DNA of 64,000 nucleotides from Streptomyces sp. LHD-70. Lineage in GTDB: Bacteria > Actinomycetota > Actinomycetes > Streptomycetales > Streptomycetaceae. The stretch spans positions 62,001 through 126,000 of the forward strand of contig NZ_JAVIFW010000006.1 of NCBI RefSeq assembly GCF_031157275.1, read 5' to 3'. The translations under genes were made by a program, and so were the position numbers. Positions 41,040 through 49,245 of the stretch are shown piece after piece. How positions within the stretch are numbered: the stretch's first letter is position 1; every line of letters begins with the position of its first letter. The notes below the pieces were generated by a model. That model did not search any database, was not told the origin of the DNA, and worked only from the letters and a program-made list of their open reading frames with translations.

Positions 41040-41744
41040 ATGCCGTACGAAGCACCCACCCACACAGTCGAGCGTTCCCTTCGGGCAACCACCGGAGCGA
41101 AGCTCGTCGCCGGGGTCGACGAAGTGGGACGGGGTGCCTGGGCCGGACCCGTCACCGTTTGCGCGGCGGTCACCGGACTGCGGCGGCCACCCGCCGGACT
41201 CACGGACTCCAAGCTCCTCACCGTCAAACGACGCGACGAGCTGGCAGTGGTGCTGCGGGACTGGGTCACCGCCTACGCGCTCGGGCACTCCTCTCCGGAG
41301 GAGATCGACGAGCTCGGCATGACCGCAGCGCTCCGCCTCGCCGCGGTGCGCGCCCTCGAGGCTCTGCCGGTCCGCCCGGACGCGGTGATCCTCGACGGCA
41401 AGCACGACTACCTCGGCTCCCCCTGGAAGGTTCGTACGGTCATCAAGGGGGACCAGTCCTGCGTCGCCGTCGCCGCGGCCTCGGTCATCGCCAAGGTCAG
41501 CCGCGACGCCATGATGGCCGAACTGGACGCCGAACACGCAGACTTCGCCTTCGGCGCCAACGCGGGTTACCCCTCGCCGGTGCACAAGGCGGCGCTTGAG
41601 GTACGGGGTCCGACCCCGTACCACCGGCTCTCGTGGTCCTATCTCGACGCGCTGCCCCAGTGGCGGCACCTCAAGAAGAACCGCGTGCCGGTACTCAGCG
41701 GCGGCACTCCGGAAATCGAGGGGCAACTCGGCTTCGATTTCTGA
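41040..41744 (+). CDS. rnhB: ribonuclease HII
   Basis: Cleaves RNA-DNA hybrids and single ribonucleotides in DNA, 234 aa. The catalytic [13 protein letters not shown] gives Asp27 and Glu28, followed by [12 protein letters not shown] and the third acidic site in [30 protein letters not shown] and [11 protein letters not shown] are family signatures. The ATG at 41040 begins [17 protein letters not shown]; a longer reading from 40920 has no homology. GTAACCT just upstream suggests a leaderless or short-leader transcript. It neighbours other DNA-maintenance genes (recQ at 44 kb). Confidence 0.95.
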   Translation: MPYEAPTHTVERSLRATTGAKLVAGVDEVGRGAWAGPVTVCAAVTGLRRPPAGLTDSKLLTVKRRDELAVVLRDWVTAYALGHSSPEEIDELGMTAALRLAAVRALEALPVRPDAVILDGKHDYLGSPWKVRTVIKGDQSCVAVAAASVIAKVSRDAMMAELDAEHADFAFGANAGYPSPVHKAALEVRGPTPYHRLSWSYLDALPQWRHLKKNRVPVLSGGTPEIEGQLGFDF

Positions 41745-41814
41745 CACCATGCCGGTCGCACTCATGTGCCACCCGCCGGTGCGGTGCGCACCGGCGTTTG
41801 ATAGACAACCACTC

Positions 41815-42525
41815 ATGCCTCTCCTTCCCGAGGAGCCTCAGATTCACGAGAGCGCCCAGGGTCCCCGCGCAACTTCGGCCAACGGCCGTACCGCGCCGAC
41901 CCCTCGTCCCGTACCCGGCCCCCGCCCCGCGGCACCGCCGCGACCGGGACGCCCGGGTCCCCCCAGGCCCACGCCTCCCGCGCAGCGCACCCCGGCCAAG
42001 CCCGGCCCGGCTGCTTCTACTGCCACCCCGGCCGCCAAGCCGGCTCCCGCTACGCCCGCTACCCCTTCGCCCGCTACCGGTTCGCCTGCTCCCGCTTCGG
42101 CCGCGGCACGTGCTGCTGCGAGCGAGCCGGTCGGCACTCCGCAGGTCCAGCTGATCCCGGCCTCCGCCGAGGGCGCGCTGGACGCCGCGGAGGAAGCGGT
42201 CGACCTGCTGCTCGACACCGGTCGTGCGCCCGGCGAGATCCTGGTGATCACCACGGGCGACCCGCACCCGTGGGCGGCTCACGAGCTGTCCTTCGGCGCG
42301 GACGCCTACTGGGCCCAGCACGATGCCGGTGACGACGTGTTCTACGCCGCCGCCGCGGACATCGCCCGAGCGGGCAGCCGCCCCGTGGTCGTGGTCGCCG
42401 TGAACGGTGCCTCCGACAACGAAGCGGCCACCGCTCTGCCGCTCGCGCTCAGCCGTGCCGGTGCGCTGCTGATCGTCTGCGGCGACCCGCAGCGCATCAA
42501 CTCGGCCCTGGGTGCCGGGGTCTGA
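41815..42525 (+). CDS. Pro/Ala-rich protein with UvrD-C-like terminal segment
   Basis: Unassigned protein, 236 aa. Residues 10-100 are low-complexity Pro/Ala/Arg/Thr and probably disordered. The last 125 residues form a compact alpha/beta domain (VQLIPASAEGALDAAEEAVD, PGEILVITTGDPHPWAAHEL, ARAGSRPVVVVAVNGASDNE, LPLALSRAGALLIVCGDP). Its order of strands resembles the C-terminal RecA-like lobe of UvrD-type helicases (resolution of when to trust a helicase result, then VxVA...GA...LLxVxGD), but no helicase motifs I-III exist. It could be a stand-alone relic or regulator of such enzymes. The ATG at 41815 lies 70 bp after rnhB in the same direction. Confidence 0.65.
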   Translation: MPLLPEEPQIHESAQGPRATSANGRTAPTPRPVPGPRPAAPPRPGRPGPPRPTPPAQRTPAKPGPAASTATPAAKPAPATPATPSPATGSPAPASAAARAAASEPVGTPQVQLIPASAEGALDAAEEAVDLLLDTGRAPGEILVITTGDPHPWAAHELSFGADAYWAQHDAGDDVFYAAAADIARAGSRPVVVVAVNGASDNEAATALPLALSRAGALLIVCGDPQRINSALGAGV

Positions 42526-42945
42526 CACCCCGATATCCGGGTCTGTCGCCTCGATCCGGCGCGGGGCGCCGGCGGCCACCGGCCGTTCGGCACCCCGGCC
42601 GCCCTGTCGGTCCTCCAGGCCGTCGGGGTATGCCCGCCCCTTCGGGTACGTGAACGCCTGAACCTGACGGTCCGCGCCCACCGCGCGGGCCTCAGGCCGG
42701 TTCGCGGTGCTGGTGCTGGTGCTGGTGCTGGTGCTGGTGCTGGTGCGCTGGCGTGGGTGGCTGTGCTGGTCGCTGCGCCTTCTGCTGTGCCCGTTGGGGC
42801 GCGCTCCTTTGCCGTACTCGTTCGCGAGTGGGCCTATGGCCGGTCGTGGGTGGGAAGTTGGGGTCGTGGGCGGCTAGGCCGATGGTGCGTGTGGTGGGTA
42901 CGGTCGGGCTTCTTGAGGTCTGCCCAGCCCTTCCTCCCGGTCGGC
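42526..42945. other. 420-bp intergenic region between convergent genes
   Basis: No gene is seen. It contains the (GGTGCT) hexamer run at 42706-42746. The rest is GC-rich with several short dyads such as CCCGATATCCGGG near the upstream stop. Confidence 0.5.
42706..42746. repeat. hexanucleotide microsatellite (GGTGCT)6
   Basis: Six perfect copies of GGTGCT plus a partial seventh, non-coding, 240 bp downstream of the (GGCTGT)-bearing gene end. Confidence 0.9.
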
Positions 42946-43809
42946 TCAGCGGGCCGCGCCTCGTCGCTCTCTCGCCGCCCCTCCGCCTCCGGAGCTGATC
43001 CTTGGCTGTGGCTGTGGCTGTGGCTGTGGCTGTGGCTGTGGGCGGGGGTGTGGCTGTGGCAATGCTGCGGTGCCGTTGGCTCGCAGTCTCTCTTCTATCG
43101 ACGGCGGTCGCTCCTTCAACCGCCGCAGCTGCTCCTGCTCCTCCTCCTTCCTCGCGGTACGCCCTTCGCCGCCCCTCTCAGCGACCTTCTCGTCGGTCTC
43201 TTCAGCGACCTTCTCGTCGGTCTGCTCAAGGTGCCAGCCGCCCTCGAAGTGCCCTGGCGACCAACCGATGTTCGGCCGTCTCCCGCCGCGCCCTTCGCCG
43301 AACACCTGCCAGCCGGCCCGCGTCAGCGTGATGTACGCCCCGCACCTCAGACCGTGCAATGTGCAGGCGTCCCGCAGCCCCCACATCCACGCGCCGTCCT
43401 CCTGAGTCCACTGCGCGTCCCCTTCACGGCAGTACAGCAACACCGCTGTGCGGACCGGAGTGCGGCGCCGCAGGTCGTGCGGGATGACCCGGCGCAGCTG
43501 TGCCAGCAGGGCGTTGCGGTTCACCCAGCCGTCCGCGCCCGTCGCGCGCCGGGAGAACGAGGCGCTCGCCCGCAGGCGCTCGTCCTGGTCGAGCACCGCC
43601 ACCACCGCGGTCTCCGGCGTGGGCAGATGCCGTAGGTGCAGGCCACTGACGACCTCACGCGGATCACGTAGCAGCGGGATTCCCGCCGCTGCCCATTCGG
43701 CCGGTTCCAGTACGCGGGCCAGTTCGTTGCTGGTGGAGTCGGACATCTCAGTGGGCTGCGATGCGCCCGGCTTCGATGCCGTTGCGGACGGAGCGAATCC
43801 GAAGGTCAC
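42946..43809 (-). CDS. hypothetical protein with low-complexity Pro-Gln tail
   Basis: Unrecognised protein, 287 aa from the GTG at 43809, which has GGGAGGA upstream. Residues about 20-180 are globular (ELARVLEPAEWAAAGIPLLRD, ALLAQLRRVIPHDLRRRTPV, TAVLLYCREGDAQWTQEDGAW). They are followed by a charged segment with TDEKVAE twice and a coiled-coil-like EEEQEQLRRLKERPPSIEERL. The C-terminus has a PQPQPQ run encoded by a GGCTGT microsatellite. No enzyme motif is evident. The conserved globular part suggests a real gene of Streptomyces-limited distribution. It is transcribed toward the convergent Pro-rich gene. Confidence 0.7.
   Translation of the reverse strand: MTFGFAPSATASKPGASQPTEMSDSTSNELARVLEPAEWAAAGIPLLRDPREVVSGLHLRHLPTPETAVVAVLDQDERLRASASFSRRATGADGWVNRNALLAQLRRVIPHDLRRRTPVRTAVLLYCREGDAQWTQEDGAWMWGLRDACTLHGLRCGAYITLTRAGWQVFGEGRGGRRPNIGWSPGHFEGGWHLEQTDEKVAEETDEKVAERGGEGRTARKEEEQEQLRRLKERPPSIEERLRANGTAALPQPHPRPQPQPQPQPQPQPRISSGGGGAARERRGAAR
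43004..43039 (-). repeat. coding hexanucleotide microsatellite (GGCTGT)6
   Basis: Six perfect GGCTGT copies (plus strand) encode alternating Pro-Gln near the C-terminus of the 42946-43809 gene. Gain or loss of units would keep the frame. Confidence 0.9.
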
Positions 43810-44030
43810 GGTCCTCCCTTCGGCTACGCGCCCACACCTGCGGGCGGGGTCGGACGGTCGGGAGCGCACCGCGGCACAGCACTGCCGGACCACGGGCGAG
43901 CCGTGCGGGGAGCGGGTTCCAATTCTCGCCCGCCCACCGGCGCCAGGCAACGAGAAGTTGGAGCCGTTGACCGTAATCAGCGGGTGCGCCGTCTATATCC
44001 CTTCCCCCTTAGCATCGTTCGACGCGTGGC

Positions 44031-46202
44031 TCACGCCTGGATGGCCAGTACCAGCGGCAACACCCCCTCCGCCGAGGCCCGTCGGAGCATCCGGGCGGCC
44101 ACCGCGAGCGTCCAGCCGGTCTCCGTGAAGTCGTCGACCAACAGCACCGGTCCGCCGCCGGTCTGCCGGAGCTGCTCGGCCAACTCCTCGGGAATCGTCA
44201 ACGTGCCGTCCAGAGCGCGTAGTCGCTGCGCGCTGTTGCTGCGCGGCGGGCTCGACTGGTCGGCCCCCGGGACATAGGCGAGCGAACCGAGCAGCGGCAT
44301 TCGGCCGACCGCGGCGATGTGGCCGGCCAGGGACTGGATGAGCTGCGGCCGGGCCCGGGACGGCATGGCCACAACCCCGACCGGTCTGCGGAGCGCGTCA
44401 GGCTCGCCCGATGCCCAACCACCCGGTCCCTTCGCCCAGTCGGCCAGAACGTCTACCACCGCGCGCGCCACATCGTCCGGAATCGGGCCGTCCGGGGACT
44501 GTGGGGTGAGCATGGGGCGCAGCCGGTTGCCCCAGCCGATGTCGGAGAGTCGTCCCAGCGCGCGTCCGGTGGCGGCGAGTTGGTCGGCAGGGATCCGCCC
44601 CTTGAGGTCCATCCCCACGGCCGCGAGTCCGGTCGGCCACATCTTGCGTGGCTCCACCTCGACGCCCGCCCTGCCGAGTTCACCCTTGGCCGCATCGAGC
44701 GCAGCGGCGGACACCTTGGTGTCGAATCGAGGGCCCGCGCAGTTGTCGCAACGCCCGCACGGCGCCGCCTCCTCGTCGTCCAACTGGTGCCGCAGGAACT
44801 CCATACGGCACTCCGACGTCGTGGCGTAGTTCCGCATCGCCTGCTGCTCGGCCTCGCGTTGGTGGGCGACCCAGGCGTATCGCTCCGCGTCGTACACCCA
44901 CGGTTGTCCGGTGGAGATCCATCCGCCCTTGACCCGGCGTACGGCCCCGTCCACGTCCAGGACCTTGAGCATCGTCTCGAGCCGGGTCCTGCGCAGTTCG
45001 ACGAGCGGTTCGAGGGCGGGCAGGGAGAGGGGCCTGCCCGCGTTCGCCAAGGTGTCCAGGGTGAGGCGCACTTGTGACTCCGGCGGGAAGGCCACCGAGG
45101 CGAAGTACCGCCAGATCGCCTCGTCCTCCTTGCCGGGCAGCAGCAGCACTTCCGCGTGTTCGACCCCACGACCGGCACGGCCCACCTGCTGGTAGTAGGC
45201 GATGGGGGAGGAGGGGGATCCGAGGTGGACCACGAATCCGAGGTCCGGCTTGTCGAAGCCCATGCCGAGGGCGGACGTGGCCACCAGAGCCTTCACACGG
45301 TTGGCGAGCAGATCCTCCTCGGCCTGCTGGCGGTCAGCGTTCTCGGTCTTTCCCGTGTACGAGGAGACGGTGTGCCCGCACTGACGGAGGAACGCGGTGA
45401 CTTCCTCGGCTGCCGCCACCGTCAGGGTGTAGATGATCCCGGAGCCTGGCAGCTCGCCCAGGTGCTCGCCGAGCCAGGCCAACCGCCCGGGCGCATCGGA
45501 GAGTTCGAGCACTCCGAGGCTCAGACTCTCGCGGTCCAGCGGGCCGCGGAGCACCAGGGCATCGGAACCGGACCCTCCACCTGTGCCGAGCTGCTCGGCG
45601 ACATCCGCGGTGACGCGTGAGTTCGCCGTGGCGGTGGTTGCGAGGACGGGCACTCCGGACGGCAGGTCCGCCAGCATGGTGCGGAGTCGTCGGTAGTCGG
45701 GCCGGAAGTCGTGGCCCCAGTCGGAGATGCAGTGCGCCTCGTCGACCACGAGCAGGCCGGTGGCCGCGGCCAAGCGGGGGAGCACCTCGTCACGGAAGTC
45801 GGGGTTGTTGAGGCGCTCGGGGCTCACCAGAAGGACATCGACCTGGCCGGCCGCCACCTCGGCCTGGACGGTTTCCCATTCCTCGGTGTTGGAGGAGTTG
45901 ATCGTGCGCGCGTGGATGCCCGCACGCGCGGCTGCCTCCACCTGGTTCCGCATCAGAGCGAGCAGCGGCGAGACGATCACGGTGGGGCCGCCGCCCCGGG
46001 CGCGCAGCAATGCGGTCGCGACGAAGTACACCGCGGACTTGCCCCAGCCCGTGCGCTGCACGACGAGAGCCCGGCGCTTGTCGGCGACGAGCGCCTCGAT
46101 CGCCCGCCACTGATCCTCGCGCAGCCGGGCACGGCCGGTCTGATCGCCGACGAGGCGGGCGAGTACGGCGTCGGCCTCCGTGCGGAGTTCTTCGTTGGTC
46201 AT
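44031..46202 (-). CDS. recQ: RecQ-family DNA helicase fused to a phosphoribosyltransferase-like domain
   Basis: Superfamily 2 helicase, 723 aa. Helicase motifs: [12 protein letters not shown] (Walker A, Lys55), [20 protein letters not shown] (motif II and aromatic loop), [11 protein letters not shown] (III) and [11 protein letters not shown] (VI). The RecQ zinc site is [11 protein letters not shown]...[10 protein letters not shown] winged-helix region follows. Instead of an HRDC domain, the last 220 residues carry a phosphoribosyltransferase-like segment with the PRPP-loop pattern [19 protein letters not shown] near residue 685. The ATG at 46202 starts [17 protein letters not shown]; no clear Shine-Dalgarno precedes it. 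It diverges from the DUF4192 gene. Confidence 0.93.
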   Translation of the reverse strand: MTNEELRTEADAVLARLVGDQTGRARLREDQWRAIEALVADKRRALVVQRTGWGKSAVYFVATALLRARGGGPTVIVSPLLALMRNQVEAAARAGIHARTINSSNTEEWETVQAEVAAGQVDVLLVSPERLNNPDFRDEVLPRLAAATGLLVVDEAHCISDWGHDFRPDYRRLRTMLADLPSGVPVLATTATANSRVTADVAEQLGTGGGSGSDALVLRGPLDRESLSLGVLELSDAPGRLAWLGEHLGELPGSGIIYTLTVAAAEEVTAFLRQCGHTVSSYTGKTENADRQQAEEDLLANRVKALVATSALGMGFDKPDLGFVVHLGSPSSPIAYYQQVGRAGRGVEHAEVLLLPGKEDEAIWRYFASVAFPPESQVRLTLDTLANAGRPLSLPALEPLVELRRTRLETMLKVLDVDGAVRRVKGGWISTGQPWVYDAERYAWVAHQREAEQQAMRNYATTSECRMEFLRHQLDDEEAAPCGRCDNCAGPRFDTKVSAAALDAAKGELGRAGVEVEPRKMWPTGLAAVGMDLKGRIPADQLAATGRALGRLSDIGWGNRLRPMLTPQSPDGPIPDDVARAVVDVLADWAKGPGGWASGEPDALRRPVGVVAMPSRARPQLIQSLAGHIAAVGRMPLLGSLAYVPGADQSSPPRSNSAQRLRALDGTLTIPEELAEQLRQTGGGPVLLVDDFTETGWTLAVAARMLRRASAEGVLPLVLAIQA

Positions 46203-46334
46203 GCGTCCATGCAACCCGATGGCTCTGACATTCGGCGAATGCGTCCGCCGGCCTGTGGACAACTTCTGACGTGTCCACGGCCAGGGTTATCCACAGGGAA
46301 ACCGGAGTGCAGCAATCCGCGACATGGTCTTCGC

Positions 46335-48029
46335 ATGACGAATCACTACGAAGCCGCAGACGGCTCGAACAAGCCGATGTCGACGATGTCCAGCCCGGCC
46401 GAACTCGCCGACGCTCTCCCCTACTTGATGGGCTTCCATCCCGACGACAGCGTGGTCCTGGTGGCGAAACACGGCATGGGGCACGGCTTCGGAGGCCGGG
46501 TGCGCCTGGGCATCCCCGATGAGACGGAGGACTGGCCGCTCATCGCCGAACAGCTGGTCGCCTGCCTGGTGACCGGCAGCGAGCGGCACCTGGTCCGACC
46601 GGCCGGCGTCGTGATCTACCTCTGCCAGGATCCGCGCGGCGGCGAGGCGCCGCAGCAGGTCATGGAGCGACTGCGTCCGCTGGCCGAAGCCCTCCTCGTC
46701 GCCTGCGGGAGCCAAGGAGTCACGGTCGAGGAAGCCCTCTGCCTCTCCGCGGGTCGCTACTGGTCGTACGTATGCGTCGACGCCCGCTGCTGTCCGCCCG
46801 CAGGGACCCCCATGGCCTTGCCGGGCACGTCCGTCGCCGCGGCAGCCGCAACGTACGCGGGGCTTCACATGCATGGCAGCCTGCGCCAGATGGAGGCCCG
46901 CTTCGCGCCCCCGCGCGGGGCCGGCGCGGCGAGCTTGAAGAGCGCCCTGGACGCGGCGGCGTCGGCGCTCGTGCCGCGCATGGTGTTGGACGACGAGGGC
47001 GACCAGGTCGCAGAAGAGACCCTGGCGGCCGCGGCTCGCGTCATGGAGAGGCTTCGTGAGGCGCCTCCCTCGGGCGGAGCGGTGGAGTCCGACCGACGGG
47101 ACGATCAGCTGATCGGGGACCGTGAGGGCGCCGACCTCCTCCTCGGCCTGCAAGTGCGCGAGACCCGTGACAGGGCAGCCGAGTGGATGGAGGGCGAGGA
47201 GGCCGCCCTCGCGCTGCGCCTCTGGCGGGCACTGGCGCGGCGCTGCGTCGCACCGTACATGGAGTTCGCCACGGCGCCTCTGTCCCTTGCGGGTTGGGTC
47301 GCGTGGTCGCTGGACGACGAACCCGAGGCCAGGGTCGCCCTCGGCCTCGCCCTCGACCTCGACCCCGTCTACACCTTCGCGCAACTCCTGCACCGCGCCT
47401 GCAATCAAGGGCTGGACGTCGAGGAGGTTCGCCGCTGCCTGCGCGACGAACTGCACGGGGCCCACGGTCCGGCGCACAAGGCCCTTTCGAAGAACGCGGC
47501 CCAAGCTCCTGCGTGTGGTCGGGGAACTCAACTCGCCCTCCCACACGAGCAGTCGAGCTCTCGTGAGAGGAAGCAGGGCTGCGCACACCGGCGTTCGACG
47601 AAGGAATCCCCGGGAGCCGCGCCCGACTCGACGGGAGCACCCGCAGACCCGACAGCTTCCGGCCAACCCCAGGAGTTCTCGGCCGACCAGGCCTCGCCCA
47701 GGACCGAGAGTGCCGAGGCCGCCAATCCCTCCACCCGCAGGCCGCACCCCCTGCCGCGCGCCGTGCAGGGTCAGTCACCGCGCCCGGCGGTCGGATCGAG
47801 GGCCCGCCGCAGGGGGCGCCCCCGGCCCGTGGACCGCATCAGCCCCCAGCTCCCCAGGCAGCTGCGCCGAAACCTCTGCATGCCACCGACGGCCAAACCG
47901 ACGAAGAGCACCGGTGGACCCCAGGGGCGCACCCGGCGCGACGGCGGGCGCCCGCAGCGCAGCCCGGTACGCGGATCGGACCGCTCCCGGGCCCCGAAGG
48001 GCGGTGGTCGGCAGAACGGGCGGCGGTGA
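46335..48029 (+). CDS. DUF4192 domain protein with basic disordered tail
   Basis: Actinobacterial protein of unknown function, 564 aa. The DUF4192 region (about residues 20-370) begins SPAELADALPYLMGFHPDDSVVLVA and includes DRAAEWMEGEEAALALRLWRALARR and WVAWSLDDEPEARVALGLALDL. The last 190 residues are low-complexity Ser/Pro/Arg-rich with a strongly basic end (RTRRDGGRPQRSPVRGSDRS), suggesting nucleic-acid contact or disorder. The ATG at 46335 is the start; longer readings run opposite recQ. It is divergent from recQ, sharing a 132-bp spacer. A connection with DNA repair is only positional. Confidence 0.82.
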   Translation: MTNHYEAADGSNKPMSTMSSPAELADALPYLMGFHPDDSVVLVAKHGMGHGFGGRVRLGIPDETEDWPLIAEQLVACLVTGSERHLVRPAGVVIYLCQDPRGGEAPQQVMERLRPLAEALLVACGSQGVTVEEALCLSAGRYWSYVCVDARCCPPAGTPMALPGTSVAAAAATYAGLHMHGSLRQMEARFAPPRGAGAASLKSALDAAASALVPRMVLDDEGDQVAEETLAAAARVMERLREAPPSGGAVESDRRDDQLIGDREGADLLLGLQVRETRDRAAEWMEGEEAALALRLWRALARRCVAPYMEFATAPLSLAGWVAWSLDDEPEARVALGLALDLDPVYTFAQLLHRACNQGLDVEEVRRCLRDELHGAHGPAHKALSKNAAQAPACGRGTQLALPHEQSSSRERKQGCAHRRSTKESPGAAPDSTGAPADPTASGQPQEFSADQASPRTESAEAANPSTRRPHPLPRAVQGQSPRPAVGSRARRRGRPRPVDRISPQLPRQLRRNLCMPPTAKPTKSTGGPQGRTRRDGGRPQRSPVRGSDRSRAPKGGGRQNGRR

Positions 48030-48087
48030 GGCATGCGAGCCAAGCTCGGCCGGATGATCTCTGAGGAAGTAGCGAAGGGAGTGTTTA

Positions 48088-48102
48088 TCGTCAGGCAGAC
48101 GA
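48088..48102. promoter_or_regulatory. dyad TCGTC-AGGCA-GACGA before the NUDIX-type gene
   Basis: A perfect five-base inverted repeat 14 bp upstream of the start codon, within an AT-richer stretch (TTTATCGTC ... GACGACTATGAT). NrtR-type proteins usually bind dyads in their own promoters, so an autoregulatory operator is possible. Confidence 0.4.
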
Positions 48103-48115
48103 CTATGATCGCGGC

Positions 48116-48865
48116 ATGTCGCCCTACGACCCGTCGGCCTTCCCGCCCTTTGCTGTCACCGTCGACCTGGTGGTGCTGACCGTGCGTCGGCATTCCCTCT
48201 GCGCGTTGGCGGTCCGGCGAGGTGAAGCGCCGTTCCAGGGGCGCTGGGCACTGCCCGGAGGATTCGTGCGGGACGACGAGGACCTGGCGACGGCTGCCGC
48301 TCGGGAGCTGGAGGAGGAGACCGGCCTGTGCGCGCACGACCCCGGAACGCTTGCTGCTCCGGGCAACGGCGCGCACCTCGAACAGCTCGCCACGTATGGA
48401 GACCCGAAGCGTGACCCTCGCATGAGGGTTGTGAGCGTCGCGCATCTCGCCCTCGCGCCCGACCTGCCCGCTCCCAAGGCGGGCGGGGACGCGCACAGTG
48501 CGCGGTGGGCGCCGGTCGAGACGTTCCTCGAGCCGGAGGACGAGGAGACCGGGGCGCTCGCCTTCGACCACTCGCAGATCCTCGCGGACGGCGTGGAGCG
48601 GGCCCGGTCGAAGATCGAGTACTCCTCACTGGCCACGGCGTTCTGCCCGCCGGAGTTCACCGTGGGTGAGCTGCGCAGGGTGTACGAGGCAGTGTGGGGC
48701 GTCGCTCTCGACCCGCGGAACTTCCACCGCAAGGTGACCGGTACGCCGGGCTTCCTGGTGCCCACGGGCGGGACCACCACGCGCCAGGGCGGTCGCCCCG
48801 CCCAGCTGTTCAGGGCGGGCGGAGCAACGCTCCTCAACCCGCCGATGCTGCGACCCGAGGTCTGA
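48116..48865 (+). CDS. NUDIX hydrolase with C-terminal winged helix (NrtR-like)
   Basis: Protein of 249 aa with two domains. The NUDIX box is intact at residues 49-71 (Gly49, Glu55, Arg63-Glu64, Glu67-Glu68, Gly70), so hydrolysis is possible. The C-terminal 90 residues (FTVGELRRVYEAVWGVALDPRNFHRKV, GRPAQLFR) match the winged helix of NrtR-type regulators, which sense ADP-ribose and control NAD metabolism. In regulators of that group the NUDIX box is often degraded; here it is not, so it may be an enzyme, a regulator or both. The ATG at 48116 follows a dyad in the leader. It is alone in its transcription unit. Confidence 0.88.
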   Translation: MSPYDPSAFPPFAVTVDLVVLTVRRHSLCALAVRRGEAPFQGRWALPGGFVRDDEDLATAAARELEEETGLCAHDPGTLAAPGNGAHLEQLATYGDPKRDPRMRVVSVAHLALAPDLPAPKAGGDAHSARWAPVETFLEPEDEETGALAFDHSQILADGVERARSKIEYSSLATAFCPPEFTVGELRRVYEAVWGVALDPRNFHRKVTGTPGFLVPTGGTTTRQGGRPAQLFRAGGATLLNPPMLRPEV

Positions 48866-49245
48866 TGCTGCGTCTCGAGCTCTGACCTTGAGCTCGATCT
48901 CGTCGCGTACCGACCTGACCCCCACCCACCACTCCTCCGTTCTCAACTCCCCAGGATCAGCAGCGGGGGATGTCTTCATCGCGCCCACGGGCCGCTGAGC
49001 CATGCGCTCATGAGTTGTCGCGCCATGCCCCGCGCGCTGTGCGAATTGAGCCGTACACATGGGCGAACTGCTGTGCGTGCAGCACCAGCTGAGGGTGGTG
49101 ATGGGCACACCCGGGACTTCGTATCTGACCGAAAAGCCGGAAATAGAGGGTTATCTTGCTGACGTACTCACGGGGTCTGTCCGTCCCCGAACAGGCGGAC
49201 TGCCCACCGGCCGCCGAGCGGTCGCCACTTTCCGCGAGAGAAGCG
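48866..49245. other. 380-bp intergenic region before the ABC-type fusion gene
   Basis: No convincing gene. It contains a possible -35/-10 pair around CTGACC (about 49125) and GGTTATCTT (about 49150), roughly 90 bp before the ABC-fusion start. A CTCGAGCTC...GAGCTCGAT palindromic stretch follows the NUDIX stop and could aid termination. Confidence 0.4.

Noticed and set aside
42706..43039. CRISPR-like array
   Set aside because: The repeats are contiguous hexamers without spacers.
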